Source: an uncultured Barnesiella sp.
Lineage (GTDB): Bacteria > Bacteroidota > Bacteroidia > Bacteroidales > Barnesiellaceae
Direction: 5' to 3'
Length of the DNA stretch: 64,000 nucleotides
NCBI GenBank assembly: GCA_944320995.1
Contig: CALUJQ010000004.1
Span: 1-64,000 of the forward strand
Below, in pieces: positions 10,768 to 19,801 of this stretch. The notes beneath the pieces were generated by a model. It searched no databases. It saw only the letters and a list, made by a program, of their open reading frames with translations, and was not told the origin of the DNA. Each line of letters opens with the position of its first letter. Position 1 is the stretch's first letter. The translations under genes were made by a program, and so were the position numbers.

Positions 10768-10790
10768 ATCCTTCTTGATGGAAATCAAGC

Positions 10791-11738
10791 TCACCCCATC
10801 ATTCCGCTGTTGCGCTCCCAAAAGATACCGTCGCGATAGCCTTGAATAGAGTTATCGTCTTCGGCCAAAGCCAACCGTTTGGCAGCCCACAGGCAATACT
10901 CCCTGTTCACCTCGATACCACAAAAACGGCGGTTCAGTTTCTTGGCTACTACGGCAGCCGTCCCGCTGCCCATAAAGGGATCAAACACGACATCGCCCTC
11001 TTGCGACGAGGCCAGAATCAATTTGGCATAGAGTTTCTCGGGCTTTTGTGTGGGGTGGTCGGTATTCTCGGGCATCGACCAGAACGGGATACTGATGTCG
11101 TCCCAAAAATTCGACGGGCAAGTAATGCGGAAATTCCCCTCTTCGGTAGCCTCCCAATCTTTGGGTTGCCCGTCCACACGATAGGGAGCCCGCACCCGCC
11201 GCCTTACCTTCACGGCATCGATATCGAAATGATAATCCCGGGCGTTCTTTACGGCAAACCAAATATCTTCCATACCGTTTTTCCAATTGTTCTTGGCCCC
11301 CCGCCCCTTCTCGCGTTGCCACGTGATGCGGTTCAGGACGGTCAAGGGTGAACGTTCGAGAACGGTTTGCAGGGCCGCGGTCGATTTCCAGTCGCCGCAC
11401 AGATAAAGGGAGCCGTCGGGTTTCAGTTTCTCGCAAACCTTGTAGAACCAACTCTCCAGATAGTCGATATAAGAGCGGTTATCCCGGGCACCGAAACGCA
11501 CACCATGAAAATCTTTCGTCAGGTTATAGGGCGGGTCTATGATAATCAAGTCGGCAAAACCGTCGGGCACCCGGTCGATGACCGCCAATAAATCGGCACA
11601 GATCACACGGTCCAATTCAAAACGGCCTTGCTCCATATCGGCCGATGTCAATAACAGCGGTGTCAATTGCTTCGCCTCGGCATCGGAAACAGATAAAGTC
11701 CGGTTACGTCCGGCACGTTTGCGCTTCTCCTTCTCCAT
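10791..11738 (-). CDS. DNA methyltransferase, beta class (N6-adenine or N4-cytosine)
   Basis: A SAM-dependent DNA amino-methyltransferase of 315 residues. Motif IV DPPYN (residues 68-72) comes before motif I DPFMGSGT (about 254-261), the order of the beta class, to which HinfI-type and CcrM-like enzymes belong. DPPYN is compatible with N6-adenine modification. A basic tail opens the protein (MEKEKRKRAGRNR). The gene starts 5 nt after the stop of the Dna2-like nuclease-helicase on the same strand, so both are made from one transcript. No restriction endonuclease of a known type is adjacent, so it may be an orphan methylase or part of a two-gene system with the helicase. Recognition sequence unknown. 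Confidence 0.88.
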   Translation of the reverse strand: MEKEKRKRAGRNRTLSVSDAEAKQLTPLLLTSADMEQGRFELDRVICADLLAVIDRVPDGFADLIIIDPPYNLTKDFHGVRFGARDNRSYIDYLESWFYKVCEKLKPDGSLYLCGDWKSTAALQTVLERSPLTVLNRITWQREKGRGAKNNWKNGMEDIWFAVKNARDYHFDIDAVKVRRRVRAPYRVDGQPKDWEATEEGNFRITCPSNFWDDISIPFWSMPENTDHPTQKPEKLYAKLILASSQEGDVVFDPFMGSGTAAVVAKKLNRRFCGIEVNREYCLWAAKRLALAEDDNSIQGYRDGIFWERNSGMMG

Positions 11739-11743
11739 AAATA

Positions 11744-14734
11744 CTATCTCGGTATATTCTCCAAATACTCCACCAATTGTCGGTAAATAGGGTTTCGGGA
11801 CAACAATCGTTCATTTCCCAAAACAAACAGCTGACATCGCGCACGGGTCAACGCCACATTCAATTTCCGGTCGATCAACTGTCCCGCCTCTTCGGTATAA
11901 CTCGGCAACCATTCCAATTGCCGCTCGTCGTTCACGGCAAACGAATAGATGATACAATCGTTTTGAGAACCTTGAAAACGCTCCACCGTATCGATGCGTA
12001 TCTCCTCGGTATGCGGGAGAGCCAACCGGTCGATTTCCTGCCGGATACGGGCTATCTGATGCCGGTACGGAGCTATGATTCCCACCGACTGCCGGCCAAA
12101 CGGCAAACCGTTGCGACGGTGCAACTCATACAGGGCCCGCACCATCGAAGCCACTTTGCGGGCCTCCTCGTCGTTATATTTCTTCCCGGCACACACCGTT
12201 CCGGTAGGAATAAAGGCCATGCGCCGGGTGGCGACAAGCTCTTCCCACGGGTCGTCGCCCCAATCGGTAAAAGGTAACGCCGAGGTTTGATGCGCCGCGG
12301 TTCCGTTACACAACAGGCCGTTATAGAAATAGGTATTGGCAAACGAGGCAATATCGGGGTGCATGCGCCATTGGCAGTTGAGCATATCGGCAAACGGGGA
12401 GTCATCGGGTAAATTGCGGTAGAGGCGTTCGAACAAAGAGACCCGGCAATCGAAAAATCCGGCGGCCCGTAACCGATCGTCGGTAATGGCCGACTCCTCG
12501 GGCGTCTGTACCACAATGGCCGGCAACTGTTTGTGGTCTCCTATCAAAATAAACTTGCCTATCGCATCGCGCCCCGTAGGAGTCTTGGCCGACAATACCC
12601 CCACGAGTTGCGGCTCCAATATCTGCGAAGCCTCATCGATAATGGCGACATCGAAATGTTTCAAGGCAAAAAGTTCGGGTTTTCCCGCCAATGAGGCCAG
12701 TGTGGCCACAAAAATACGACACTCGCCTATGGCCCGGGCTACCTCCTCCCGTGTGCGGCACTGTTTCATACGCTCCGAGAGGAGATGCCGGCGATAGGCC
12801 GCATCGCACGACAGGGTCTGCCCCACCCGCATATAATCACCGACCTCCTCCATCGACTCCAATTTGTCGCATATCTCATCGACCGCCCGATTGGTATATG
12901 CCATTAATAGAATTTGACAATCGGGGAGGGCCAAATATTCGCGCACCATATTGCGCAACGCCACCGAGGTCTTGCCCGTCCCCGGAGGGCCCACCAACAG
13001 AAAATAGTCGTCGGCCTGCAATGCCTTCGTCAAAATACGGGCCAAACCGGGGTTGTCATACGCATAGGCCAAACGCCGCAAACCATTCCGCCGAGGGGGT
13101 TCACTCGCTTCGCCCAACAAGATACCCCGACGATGGGGCGAAGCATCAAGCAAGGCATACAATCCTTTGTATTGTGTCGAAAACGACGAATCGACATAGT
13201 CATGTTCTATCGCATAATACGAGTCGGAAGGCAAGGCTTCGGCATAGAGCTGGCTGTCCCGCAAGCGCAGCACGACCCGGTCGGCCGTCAACGAAGCGAC
13301 GGTCGCCTTGAAAATCTGACGGGTCGAAACCCGGTCGGTATCCCGGTCACATATATAAAACAAGACAATATCGCCCTCCCTGAAATCGGGCGACAACGTA
13401 TCGTCGGGCAGGAGGAATTCCACTTCGGGATTCTCGGCCGAAGCATCGTTGCGCACCAACTGCAACCCGACAAACATATATCCCTCCCGCACCTTCTCGT
13501 CACGCGACATTCGCCACAGCGAGGCGGTACCCGAGAGGCCCGAACCCGAGGCATAACCTACCTTCGACAGATAGTGTTCCTTCGTGACAAAAGCATAGAA
13601 GCGATAGAAATACCGCAAAGCCAAAGCATTATCGCCGTGCGCATCGAGACGAGCCCGCCCCTGCACAATCTCGGGACGGATATAACGGTCGGTAAAGCGA
13701 TTCGGGAGCGGTATGAGGTTATCGACAACCAACTGTCCCATCAGCCATTCGGCATGTGCGGCGCCATATCGCGCCACGTCACGCTCGACAGCCACGATTT
13801 TATTTCTCAAATTCAATATACTCCGCAATTCGCCCGCCGCGGCATTCACCGGGCGCAACAACCCTTCGGGCGAGGCACTGCGGGAGTAAAGCAGGAAAAA
13901 ACGCTGTTCGTCAAGACCGATGCCGAGAATACTCTGTATCATCAACCGGTACAAAACCGACTGAGTCCGATGCGGCGGAGCGATTTTCGACCCATCGCTG
14001 TCGGGGAAAGGTGCCCTGCCCGCCTTCAACTCGATGCCGCAAAAGCCCCCCTCCTGTTGCAGAAAGTCGAGACGACCTTGCAAGCCCAATGTCTCGCAAA
14101 CGAACGATGGCTCGACCATCGCCTTGCGGCGATCGATATTTTTCGAGGGGAAAAGAGAGTCCAGCAGGAAACGCAACATCTCGAACTGCTCGCGAAGGTT
14201 TTGGAAAAACGACCGGTCGATGGCTTTTGCCGCGGCAAACTCGGTCGGATAACGGGCGAACAGTTTAGGCATGAGCGACTCGAACGTTACAGTCCGATAA
14301 TCGTCGGCCGTAATCAACTCGTCGAAAAGAAGGTTCACGGCATTTCCCAGCAAGATAGAGTCGGTCACCGTCTTAGGGCGTATGCGATTCCAAAAATAAC
14401 GTTGCCAACACGCCCCATACTCCTGCACACACTCGGCCAATGCGCTCACATCGACCAGATAGTCGGGCTCCAAGACAAGATAATGCGGGAGCAATTCGCC
14501 ATCGGCCACCGCCACATCGACCAGATTCAATTTCGACCCCGGCTCCAACAGCGCCAATGTCTCGTCAAATTCGCTGTTCACCCCCGCTCGACGCACCTGT
14601 ACCCGCATCTCGCCGGGGAGCCCCGGTTCGTCGAGACGTACCCGCAACCCTTTCCCGTCGAGGCCTATCACTTCGGCCCCGATACGGCAATACGGGTCAA
14701 ACTCATATTCTTCTTTTCCGGGGTGATGCATCAT
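11744..14734 (-). CDS. Dna2-like protein: RecB-type nuclease domain plus SF1 helicase
   Basis: A 996-residue protein joining a PD-(D/E)XK nuclease-like domain to a superfamily 1 helicase of the DNA2/UPF1 type. The nuclease motif is GRLDFL then GIELKAGRAP (near residues 215-240). Helicase motifs follow: Walker A GPPGTGKTSVAL (about 580), Walker B IIDEASQI (about 695), motif III IGDHKQLPAIV, and C-terminal motifs RIDTVERFQGSQND and NVALTRARCQLF. I see no four-cysteine iron-sulfur cluster. An upstream in-frame ATG at 14767 lies 5' of the promoter at 14755..14786, so the tandem ATGs at 14734/14731, preceded by AGGAG, are the likely start. The DNA methyltransferase gene follows directly. Confidence 0.88.
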   Translation of the reverse strand: MMHHPGKEEYEFDPYCRIGAEVIGLDGKGLRVRLDEPGLPGEMRVQVRRAGVNSEFDETLALLEPGSKLNLVDVAVADGELLPHYLVLEPDYLVDVSALAECVQEYGACWQRYFWNRIRPKTVTDSILLGNAVNLLFDELITADDYRTVTFESLMPKLFARYPTEFAAAKAIDRSFFQNLREQFEMLRFLLDSLFPSKNIDRRKAMVEPSFVCETLGLQGRLDFLQQEGGFCGIELKAGRAPFPDSDGSKIAPPHRTQSVLYRLMIQSILGIGLDEQRFFLLYSRSASPEGLLRPVNAAAGELRSILNLRNKIVAVERDVARYGAAHAEWLMGQLVVDNLIPLPNRFTDRYIRPEIVQGRARLDAHGDNALALRYFYRFYAFVTKEHYLSKVGYASGSGLSGTASLWRMSRDEKVREGYMFVGLQLVRNDASAENPEVEFLLPDDTLSPDFREGDIVLFYICDRDTDRVSTRQIFKATVASLTADRVVLRLRDSQLYAEALPSDSYYAIEHDYVDSSFSTQYKGLYALLDASPHRRGILLGEASEPPRRNGLRRLAYAYDNPGLARILTKALQADDYFLLVGPPGTGKTSVALRNMVREYLALPDCQILLMAYTNRAVDEICDKLESMEEVGDYMRVGQTLSCDAAYRRHLLSERMKQCRTREEVARAIGECRIFVATLASLAGKPELFALKHFDVAIIDEASQILEPQLVGVLSAKTPTGRDAIGKFILIGDHKQLPAIVVQTPEESAITDDRLRAAGFFDCRVSLFERLYRNLPDDSPFADMLNCQWRMHPDIASFANTYFYNGLLCNGTAAHQTSALPFTDWGDDPWEELVATRRMAFIPTGTVCAGKKYNDEEARKVASMVRALYELHRRNGLPFGRQSVGIIAPYRHQIARIRQEIDRLALPHTEEIRIDTVERFQGSQNDCIIYSFAVNDERQLEWLPSYTEEAGQLIDRKLNVALTRARCQLFVLGNERLLSRNPIYRQLVEYLENIPR

Positions 14735-14754
14735 TACTCCTCGCTTTCTCTTTA

Positions 14755-14786
14755 CAAAAATACCCAATCACAACCACTGCCCCAAA
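14755..14786 (-). promoter_or_regulatory. Promoter of the nuclease-helicase/methyltransferase operon
   Basis: The minus strand reads TTTG, 20 nt, TATTTTTG, both elements perfect. It excludes the longest possible start of the helicase gene. Confidence 0.75.
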
Positions 14787-14840
14787 TAATGCGTGCGGTA
14801 TTTTATTTATGAGAAAAACTTTGTTTGCCTCCTTTCCCGC

Positions 14841-14872
14841 AAAAAAAGCGCAATCTGTAACAGATTGCGCTT
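14841..14872 (-). terminator. Terminator of the RRM protein gene
   Basis: AAGCGCAATCTG and CAGATTGCGCTT form a perfect 12-bp stem with a 3-nt loop. On the minus strand a run of seven T follows. Confidence 0.85.
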
Positions 14873-14916
14873 CGCAAAAACCTATTGTAAATAGATACGA
14901 TGTACGCGTGGGGCGG

Positions 14917-15162
14917 TCAAACCCGGGGACGGGCCTCTTTGATAACCAGCGCGCGACCGGCAAACTGCGTGCCTGTCAACGCTTCGATGGCGCGCCGGGC
15001 GGCACGGTCGTCGGGCATCTCGGCAAAGCCGAAGCCTTTGGAGCGTCCCGATTCATGGTCCACGATGATTTTCACTGTGTCGATTGTTCCAAAACCTTCC
15101 AACAACGATTGCAGATCTTGTTCTTTAACCCCGTAATTGAGGTTTCCCAAATAGATGTTCAT
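14917..15162 (-). CDS. Single-RRM RNA-binding protein (Rbp family)
   Basis: An 81-residue protein that is almost entirely one RNA recognition motif. RNP2 is IYLGNL (residues 3-8) and RNP1 is KGFGFAEM (42-49), with the aromatic side chains that stack on RNA. Single-RRM proteins of this kind are abundant in Bacteroidales, and in Bacteroides the RbpA/RbpB/RbpC members affect polysaccharide-use gene expression post-transcriptionally (established for that genus; role here inferred). It is monocistronic, with a strong terminator behind it and about 200 nt of AT-rich non-coding sequence in front, which may hold a long leader. Confidence 0.9.
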   Translation of the reverse strand: MNIYLGNLNYGVKEQDLQSLLEGFGTIDTVKIIVDHESGRSKGFGFAEMPDDRAARRAIEALTGTQFAGRALVIKEARPRV

Positions 15163-15363
15163 AAGAAAAAAAATAAATGTATAAAATAAAATTTCCGCAC
15201 CGGATACTCTTATGAACTTAAAAACAAATCGTCTTATAGAAGAAAATCTACCGATAAGCGCATATAGCTTCGATACGGCGACAAATTACGGTATAATATT
15301 CGGATATACCGCCGCTTTATCCATTTATTTTTGCAGAATAACGTTTTTTGTGATTTGAGCCGG
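15163..15363 (-). other. Gene-free stretch between dapA and the RRM gene
   Basis: The first part on the minus strand carries a small hairpin (CGGTATA...TATACCG, plus 15289..15311) that could end dapA transcription. The remaining 125 nt are AT-rich leader of the RRM gene. No perfect TAnnTTTG box is present on the minus strand; GTAATTTG next to the hairpin is the nearest. Confidence 0.4.
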
Positions 15364-16257
15364 TCATGGAATGTAGTGCAGGCTCTGCAACACGGCGCGA
15401 ATCTTCTCGTAAGTAGTGATACGGGTGGGGACGAGTGGCAGGCGCAGTTTGTTCTCAATATAGCCCATGGCATTGAGCAGGCATTTCACACCGGCAGGGT
15501 TGCCATCGACAAAGAGCAGGCTGAACAACTCGGTGAAACGGTGGTGTATCGAGAGGGCATTTTGGAAATCACCGTTCAATGCCAACCGTACCATTTTGCT
15601 AAACTCCTTGGGGAAGGCGTTGCCAATTACCGAGATAACCCCGACAGCCCCCAGCGTGAGCAGCGGGAAAGTGATACCGTCGTCGCCCGAAATAACCATG
15701 AAATCGGCCGGTTTATTCTTGATGATGTCGTCCATTTGGGTAATGTTCCCCGAGGCCTCCTTAATAGCGATGATATTGGGATACTCCTTGGCCAGCCGCA
15801 AGGTGGTCTCGGCGCTCATGTTCACTCCGGTACGGCCGGGCACATTATACAGAATGACCGGCAGCCGCGACGCTTGGGCTATGGCGCTATAATGCTGGTA
15901 AATACCTTCCTGCGAAGGTTTGTTGTAATAGGGAACTACCGACAGTATGGCATCGTACCCGGTGAAATCGTCGTGTTTCAAATGTTCGACAATACCCCGC
16001 GTGTTGTTCCCGCCCAACCCGAGGACCAACGGAATGCGGCCTTTGGCCCGCTCGGCTACGAAATTTTTTATTTCTTGCTTCTCTTCCTCGGTCAGTGTGG
16101 GAGTTTCGGCAGTCGTACCCAGTACGACCAAATAGTCGGTGCCATTCTGTATCAGATACTCAATCAGTCGTGAAAGGGCATCGAAGTCGATACTCTCGTC
16201 TTCTTTGAAAGGCGTGATAAGTGCCACACCCATTCCGCTTAAATTGATTCTTGCCAT
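15364..16257 (-). CDS. dapA: 4-hydroxy-tetrahydrodipicolinate synthase
   Basis: Condenses pyruvate with aspartate semialdehyde in lysine and meso-diaminopimelate synthesis, which also supplies peptidoglycan. A 297-residue TIM barrel with the pyruvate-binding GTTAE (residues 47-51), Tyr137 (ILYNVPGRTG) and Schiff-base Lys166 (IIAIKEASG). It is the last gene of a probable ligA, DUF6913-like, dapA transcript: the gap to the preceding gene is 33 nt. Confidence 0.96.
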   Translation of the reverse strand: MARINLSGMGVALITPFKEDESIDFDALSRLIEYLIQNGTDYLVVLGTTAETPTLTEEEKQEIKNFVAERAKGRIPLVLGLGGNNTRGIVEHLKHDDFTGYDAILSVVPYYNKPSQEGIYQHYSAIAQASRLPVILYNVPGRTGVNMSAETTLRLAKEYPNIIAIKEASGNITQMDDIIKNKPADFMVISGDDGITFPLLTLGAVGVISVIGNAFPKEFSKMVRLALNGDFQNALSIHHRFTELFSLLFVDGNPAGVKCLLNAMGYIENKLRLPLVPTRITTYEKIRAVLQSLHYIP

Positions 16258-16290
16258 AGTGTTATATCCTATTAAATATCGCTTCCAAAA

Positions 16291-16869
16291 TTACAGATTA
16301 TTCTCTTTTGCGCCAATTTTCTTCCAATAAAAAAGTGCATTATGCAACAACTCGCCTGCATCGGGTTCCGATTTCACCGGGGGAGTTGCCGTTTTTTCGG
16401 CTTCATGCCCGGGGGGCGTACCCGTCATCAGGATTTGCAACTGGAACGGATTCTCTTCGCCTTTGGGAACTCCTATTTTGAAAAAGGCTTTGGACCGGAC
16501 TGCCAAATATGACAAAGGTAGCGACCCGGTTGTTGACACATCGATCAACACATCGCCGTCATTGTTATCGAAACACCGTAAAAATTCATTCGTAGGACGA
16601 TTCAGTAACCAACAGGTGCGCAACACGAGTATCGGGAAACACCCCGGAATCGCCACGGGCAGGTTGTTTTTGTGCTTGGCTTCGACGACCAAGGTGACCT
16701 TTATCCCTCCTTTGACCAACTCTTGAATAACCGGAAGTAGCGACGTGAGACCCCTCTCTTGTGCCAGCAACACGACCCGCCCGGTCTCCTCGAAAGAGCG
16801 GAACCGGCCGTCATGCTGCTTTTTCAACAAGCGGTCAACACGCCACTTAGTTATACTTGAAAATATCAT
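16291..16869 (-). CDS. DUF6913-like protein
   Basis: A 192-residue soluble protein of a family that I recognise only as a Bacteroidota domain of unknown function (DUF6913-like). It begins with a basic helix (KWRVDRLLKKQHDG), followed by alternating strands and helices (RVVLLAQ, IKVTLVVEAK, DVLIDVS) suggesting an alpha/beta fold. No catalytic motif is evident. It lies between ligA (13 nt upstream) and dapA (33 nt downstream) and is probably cotranscribed with them; that position does not by itself indicate a function. Confidence 0.7.
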   Translation of the reverse strand: MIFSSITKWRVDRLLKKQHDGRFRSFEETGRVVLLAQERGLTSLLPVIQELVKGGIKVTLVVEAKHKNNLPVAIPGCFPILVLRTCWLLNRPTNEFLRCFDNNDGDVLIDVSTTGSLPLSYLAVRSKAFFKIGVPKGEENPFQLQILMTGTPPGHEAEKTATPPVKSEPDAGELLHNALFYWKKIGAKENNL

Positions 16870-16882
16870 AAACGCTGTCTAT

Positions 16883-18886
16883 TTATCGAATCATCTCTAA
16901 AAAATCCTCTTCCGACAGAATACGCACACCCAGTTTGCGAGCCTTCTCGAGCTTGGCCGGACCCATGTTCTCACCGGCCAGAATATAGGTTGTTTTACCC
17001 GATACGGAACCTGTGTTCACCCCGCCATGTTGCTCGATAAGCGCCTTATATTCGTCGCGGGAGTGGTGGGTGAAAGTCCCGCTAATGACAATCGTAGCTC
17101 CCGACAGTTTGTCGGTGCGCGACGAAAGCCGCTCCTCGGCAATCTGCATCTGCACGCCGTACTCGCGCAGCCGCTCCACCAAGCGGAGGTTATCCTCATC
17201 GCCGAAATAGGAGACTACACTCTGGGCAATGCGTTCACCTATATCGCCTATTTGGGTCAACTCTTCGACCGTGGCCACCCGAATAGCCTCTATCGAATGA
17301 AGGGCCAATGCCAGTTTCTTGGCCACCGTCTCCCCCACATAACGGATTCCCAATGCAAACAACACCCGTTCGAACGGCACTTCGCACGACTGCCGCACCG
17401 CCTCGACGATGTTCTGCGCCGAACGTTCTCCCAGCCGGTCGAGCCCGGCAATCGTCTCGGCGCGCAGCGTATAAAGGTCGGCCGCATCTTTCACCAGCCC
17501 CAACGTGTAAAACTGGTTGATGGTCTCACTGCCCAATCCCTCGATATTCATGGCCTTGCGGCTGATGAAATGTTCGATTTTCCCCTTGATTTGCGGGGGA
17601 CAGCCCTTTTCGTTAGGGCAGAACCACGCCGCCTCTCCCTCGATGCGGGTCAATGGCGTACCGCACTCGGGACAGTTGCGCACGAAACGTACCTTCTCGC
17701 CGATGAGCAACCGCGCCGAAGTATCTACGGCAGTAATTTTCGGTATGATTTCACCACCCTTCTCGACATAGACCATATCGCCGATATGCAGGTCGAGCCC
17801 GTTTATGATGTCCTCGTTATGCAACGAAGCCCGCTTGACAATCGTTCCCGACAACAACACCGGGTCGAGATTGGCCACCGGAGTAACCGTACCGGTACGA
17901 CCCACTTGGTAAGAGACCGAATTCAACCGCGTGAGGGCTTTCTCGGCCTGAAATTTATAAGCAATAGCCCATCGGGGCGACTTGGCGGTATATCCCAGAT
18001 TTTTCTGTTGCCGCAACGAATTGACTTTGAACACCATGCCGTCGGTGGCTACCGGCAACCGTTTCCGCTCGGTATCCCAATAATCGATATAGGCCCTCAC
18101 CTCCTCCACCGAATGGAGTACACGCATGGCATCGGAGACCTTGAAGCCCCACGACCGGGCATATTGTAGATTTTCATAATGGGTATCGGCAGGCAGGTTT
18201 TCGCCCAGCAGATAGTAAAGATAAGCATCGAGGCCCCGGGTAGCCACCACAGCCGAATTCTGCGACTTCAACGTACCGGCCGCCGCATTGCGCGGATTGG
18301 CGAAAAGAGGCTCTTCCTGCTCCTCCCGCTCCCGGTTCAAAGCGTCGAAGACCGCCCACGGCATGAGGACCTCGCCCCGTATCTCGAACGAATCGGGATA
18401 ATCCTTGCCACGCAACTGCAACGGGATACTGCGTATCGTCTTTATATTCTCGGTCACATCGTCGCCTCGGGTTCCGTCACCACGTGTCACGGCCCGCACC
18501 AGCTTGCCCTGCTCATAAATCAACGAAATAGAGGTACCGTCGTACTTCAATTCGCCCACCAGTTCGAAATCCTCTCCCATCAATCCCGAACGCACCCGTT
18601 CGTAAAATGCCGAAACCTCCTCGATCGAATAGGTATTGCCCAACGACAACATGGGATAACGATGCTCCACCTGCGTAAAAGCTCGGTTTATATCGTTACC
18701 CACCCGCTGGGTGGGTGAATTGGGGTCGAAATATTGCGGATAAGCCTCTTCCAACCGTTGCAACTCATACATCATTTCGTCGAACGTACGGTCGTCGATC
18801 GTAGGAGCATTCAGCACATAGTAGTTATAGTTATGCTCGTCGAGTTCCTTGCGCAAACTAGCTATCTTTTCTTGGGGAGATTCCAT
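16883..18886 (-). CDS. ligA: NAD-dependent DNA ligase
   Basis: Seals nicks in replication and repair using NAD+. A 667-residue protein in the standard order: Ia domain ([18 protein letters not shown]), adenylation domain with KYDG active-site lysine ([11 protein letters not shown]), OB fold, four-cysteine zinc finger (CPECGTPL...CPNEKGCP), helix-hairpin-helix region and C-terminal BRCT domain ([11 protein letters not shown]). The open frame continues 20 codons upstream to 18946, but a TATATTTG -7 box at 18913..18920 lies within that extension. [15 protein letters not shown] at 18886 matches the usual N-terminus. Confidence 0.96.
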   Translation of the reverse strand: MESPQEKIASLRKELDEHNYNYYVLNAPTIDDRTFDEMMYELQRLEEAYPQYFDPNSPTQRVGNDINRAFTQVEHRYPMLSLGNTYSIEEVSAFYERVRSGLMGEDFELVGELKYDGTSISLIYEQGKLVRAVTRGDGTRGDDVTENIKTIRSIPLQLRGKDYPDSFEIRGEVLMPWAVFDALNREREEQEEPLFANPRNAAAGTLKSQNSAVVATRGLDAYLYYLLGENLPADTHYENLQYARSWGFKVSDAMRVLHSVEEVRAYIDYWDTERKRLPVATDGMVFKVNSLRQQKNLGYTAKSPRWAIAYKFQAEKALTRLNSVSYQVGRTGTVTPVANLDPVLLSGTIVKRASLHNEDIINGLDLHIGDMVYVEKGGEIIPKITAVDTSARLLIGEKVRFVRNCPECGTPLTRIEGEAAWFCPNEKGCPPQIKGKIEHFISRKAMNIEGLGSETINQFYTLGLVKDAADLYTLRAETIAGLDRLGERSAQNIVEAVRQSCEVPFERVLFALGIRYVGETVAKKLALALHSIEAIRVATVEELTQIGDIGERIAQSVVSYFGDEDNLRLVERLREYGVQMQIAEERLSSRTDKLSGATIVISGTFTHHSRDEYKALIEQHGGVNTGSVSGKTTYILAGENMGPAKLEKARKLGVRILSEEDFLEMIR

Positions 18887-18912
18887 ACAGAACAAACGGG
18901 TTTTGAATTGGA

Positions 18913-18920
18913 CAAATATA
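18913..18920 (-). promoter_or_regulatory. -7 promoter element of the ligA operon
   Basis: TATATTTG on the minus strand, 26 nt before the preferred ligA start. No good -33 partner is seen. Confidence 0.5.
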
Positions 18921-18987
18921 CGATTTTTGAAAAGAATGTGGGACATAATTTGCCAAGAATGTTATACGCCGATAGCCATAAATAACT

Positions 18988-18995
18988 TATCTTTG
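18988..18995 (+). promoter_or_regulatory. -7 promoter element of the hydrolase-Mur ligase-ddl operon
   Basis: TATCTTTG, 26 nt before the alpha/beta hydrolase start. The region is shared with the divergent ligA promoter. Confidence 0.5.
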
Positions 18996-19021
18996 CGAAT
19001 AATTTCATCAAGCGTAAAAAA

Positions 19022-19801
19022 ATGCTGCAAACAAAAAATCTGTGCGGAATTACTTTACAATACAACGTCGTGGGCGACGGTTATCCGGTTATCCTCATGC
19101 ACGGCTGGGGGTGCAACCACACAACCGTCGCATCGATAGAACGATTGTTATCGCCCGATTTTAAGGTTTACAACCTCGATTTCCCGGGGTTCGGCGGGAG
19201 CAGCACTCCGCCTGAGGTTTGGGGAGTAGAGGAATATACCCGCCTGCTCGAAGCCTTTGTCAAAGCCGAGGGTATAGAATCGCCCATACTTATCGGCCAC
19301 TCTTTCGGCGGCCGGGTTTCGATACTCTTTGCTTCGCGCAACGCCACACACAAAGTCATTCTCGTCGATGCCGCCGGCGTAAAACCCCGCCGACCGCTCA
19401 AATACTATATAAAGGTCTATTCGTTCAAATTGTGGAAACGGCTGCTGCCCCTCTTCGTCGGCCGTGAACGGGCCGAGGAGACCATCGAGGCTTACCGCCG
19501 CAAATCGGGCTCGGCCGACTACAACGCCCTCACAGGCATCATGCGCAACATCATGGTCAAAGTGGTCAACGAGGACCTCAAAGCCGTTATGCCCCATATC
19601 CAATGCCCCGTGCTCCTCATCTGGGGCAAGAACGATACCGCCACGCCGCTGCGCGATGCCCGCATTATGGAAAAACTGATACCCGACGCCGGGCTGGTGG
19701 CCTTCGACGATGCCGGTCATTACAGTTTCCTCGACAAGCCTTACGAGTTTAACGCCGTTGTACGCAACTTCCTACAAAACGATATAAAACAAAAATCATG
19801 A
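19022..19801 (+). CDS. Alpha/beta hydrolase
   Basis: 259 residues with the alpha/beta-hydrolase layout: HGWGCNHTT oxyanion loop near residue 27, nucleophile elbow GHSFGGR (Ser near residue 91), acidic residue in LLIWGKNDTATP and catalytic His in DDAGHYSFLD near the C-terminus. No signal peptide, so probably cytoplasmic. The substrate cannot be told from sequence. The stop overlaps the start of the Mur ligase gene by 4 nt (ATGA), and ddl follows, so it belongs to a peptidoglycan-like operon. Confidence 0.88.
   Translation: MLQTKNLCGITLQYNVVGDGYPVILMHGWGCNHTTVASIERLLSPDFKVYNLDFPGFGGSSTPPEVWGVEEYTRLLEAFVKAEGIESPILIGHSFGGRVSILFASRNATHKVILVDAAGVKPRRPLKYYIKVYSFKLWKRLLPLFVGRERAEETIEAYRRKSGSADYNALTGIMRNIMVKVVNEDLKAVMPHIQCPVLLIWGKNDTATPLRDARIMEKLIPDAGLVAFDDAGHYSFLDKPYEFNAVVRNFLQNDIKQKS

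Noticed and set aside
12914-14812. A 632-codon plus-strand frame opposite the nuclease-helicase
   Set aside because: The minus strand carries nuclease and helicase motifs in order; the plus frame shows none.
15326-15333. TATTTTTG on the plus strand as a promoter
   Set aside because: It points into dapA on the antisense strand and has no -33 partner or downstream gene.
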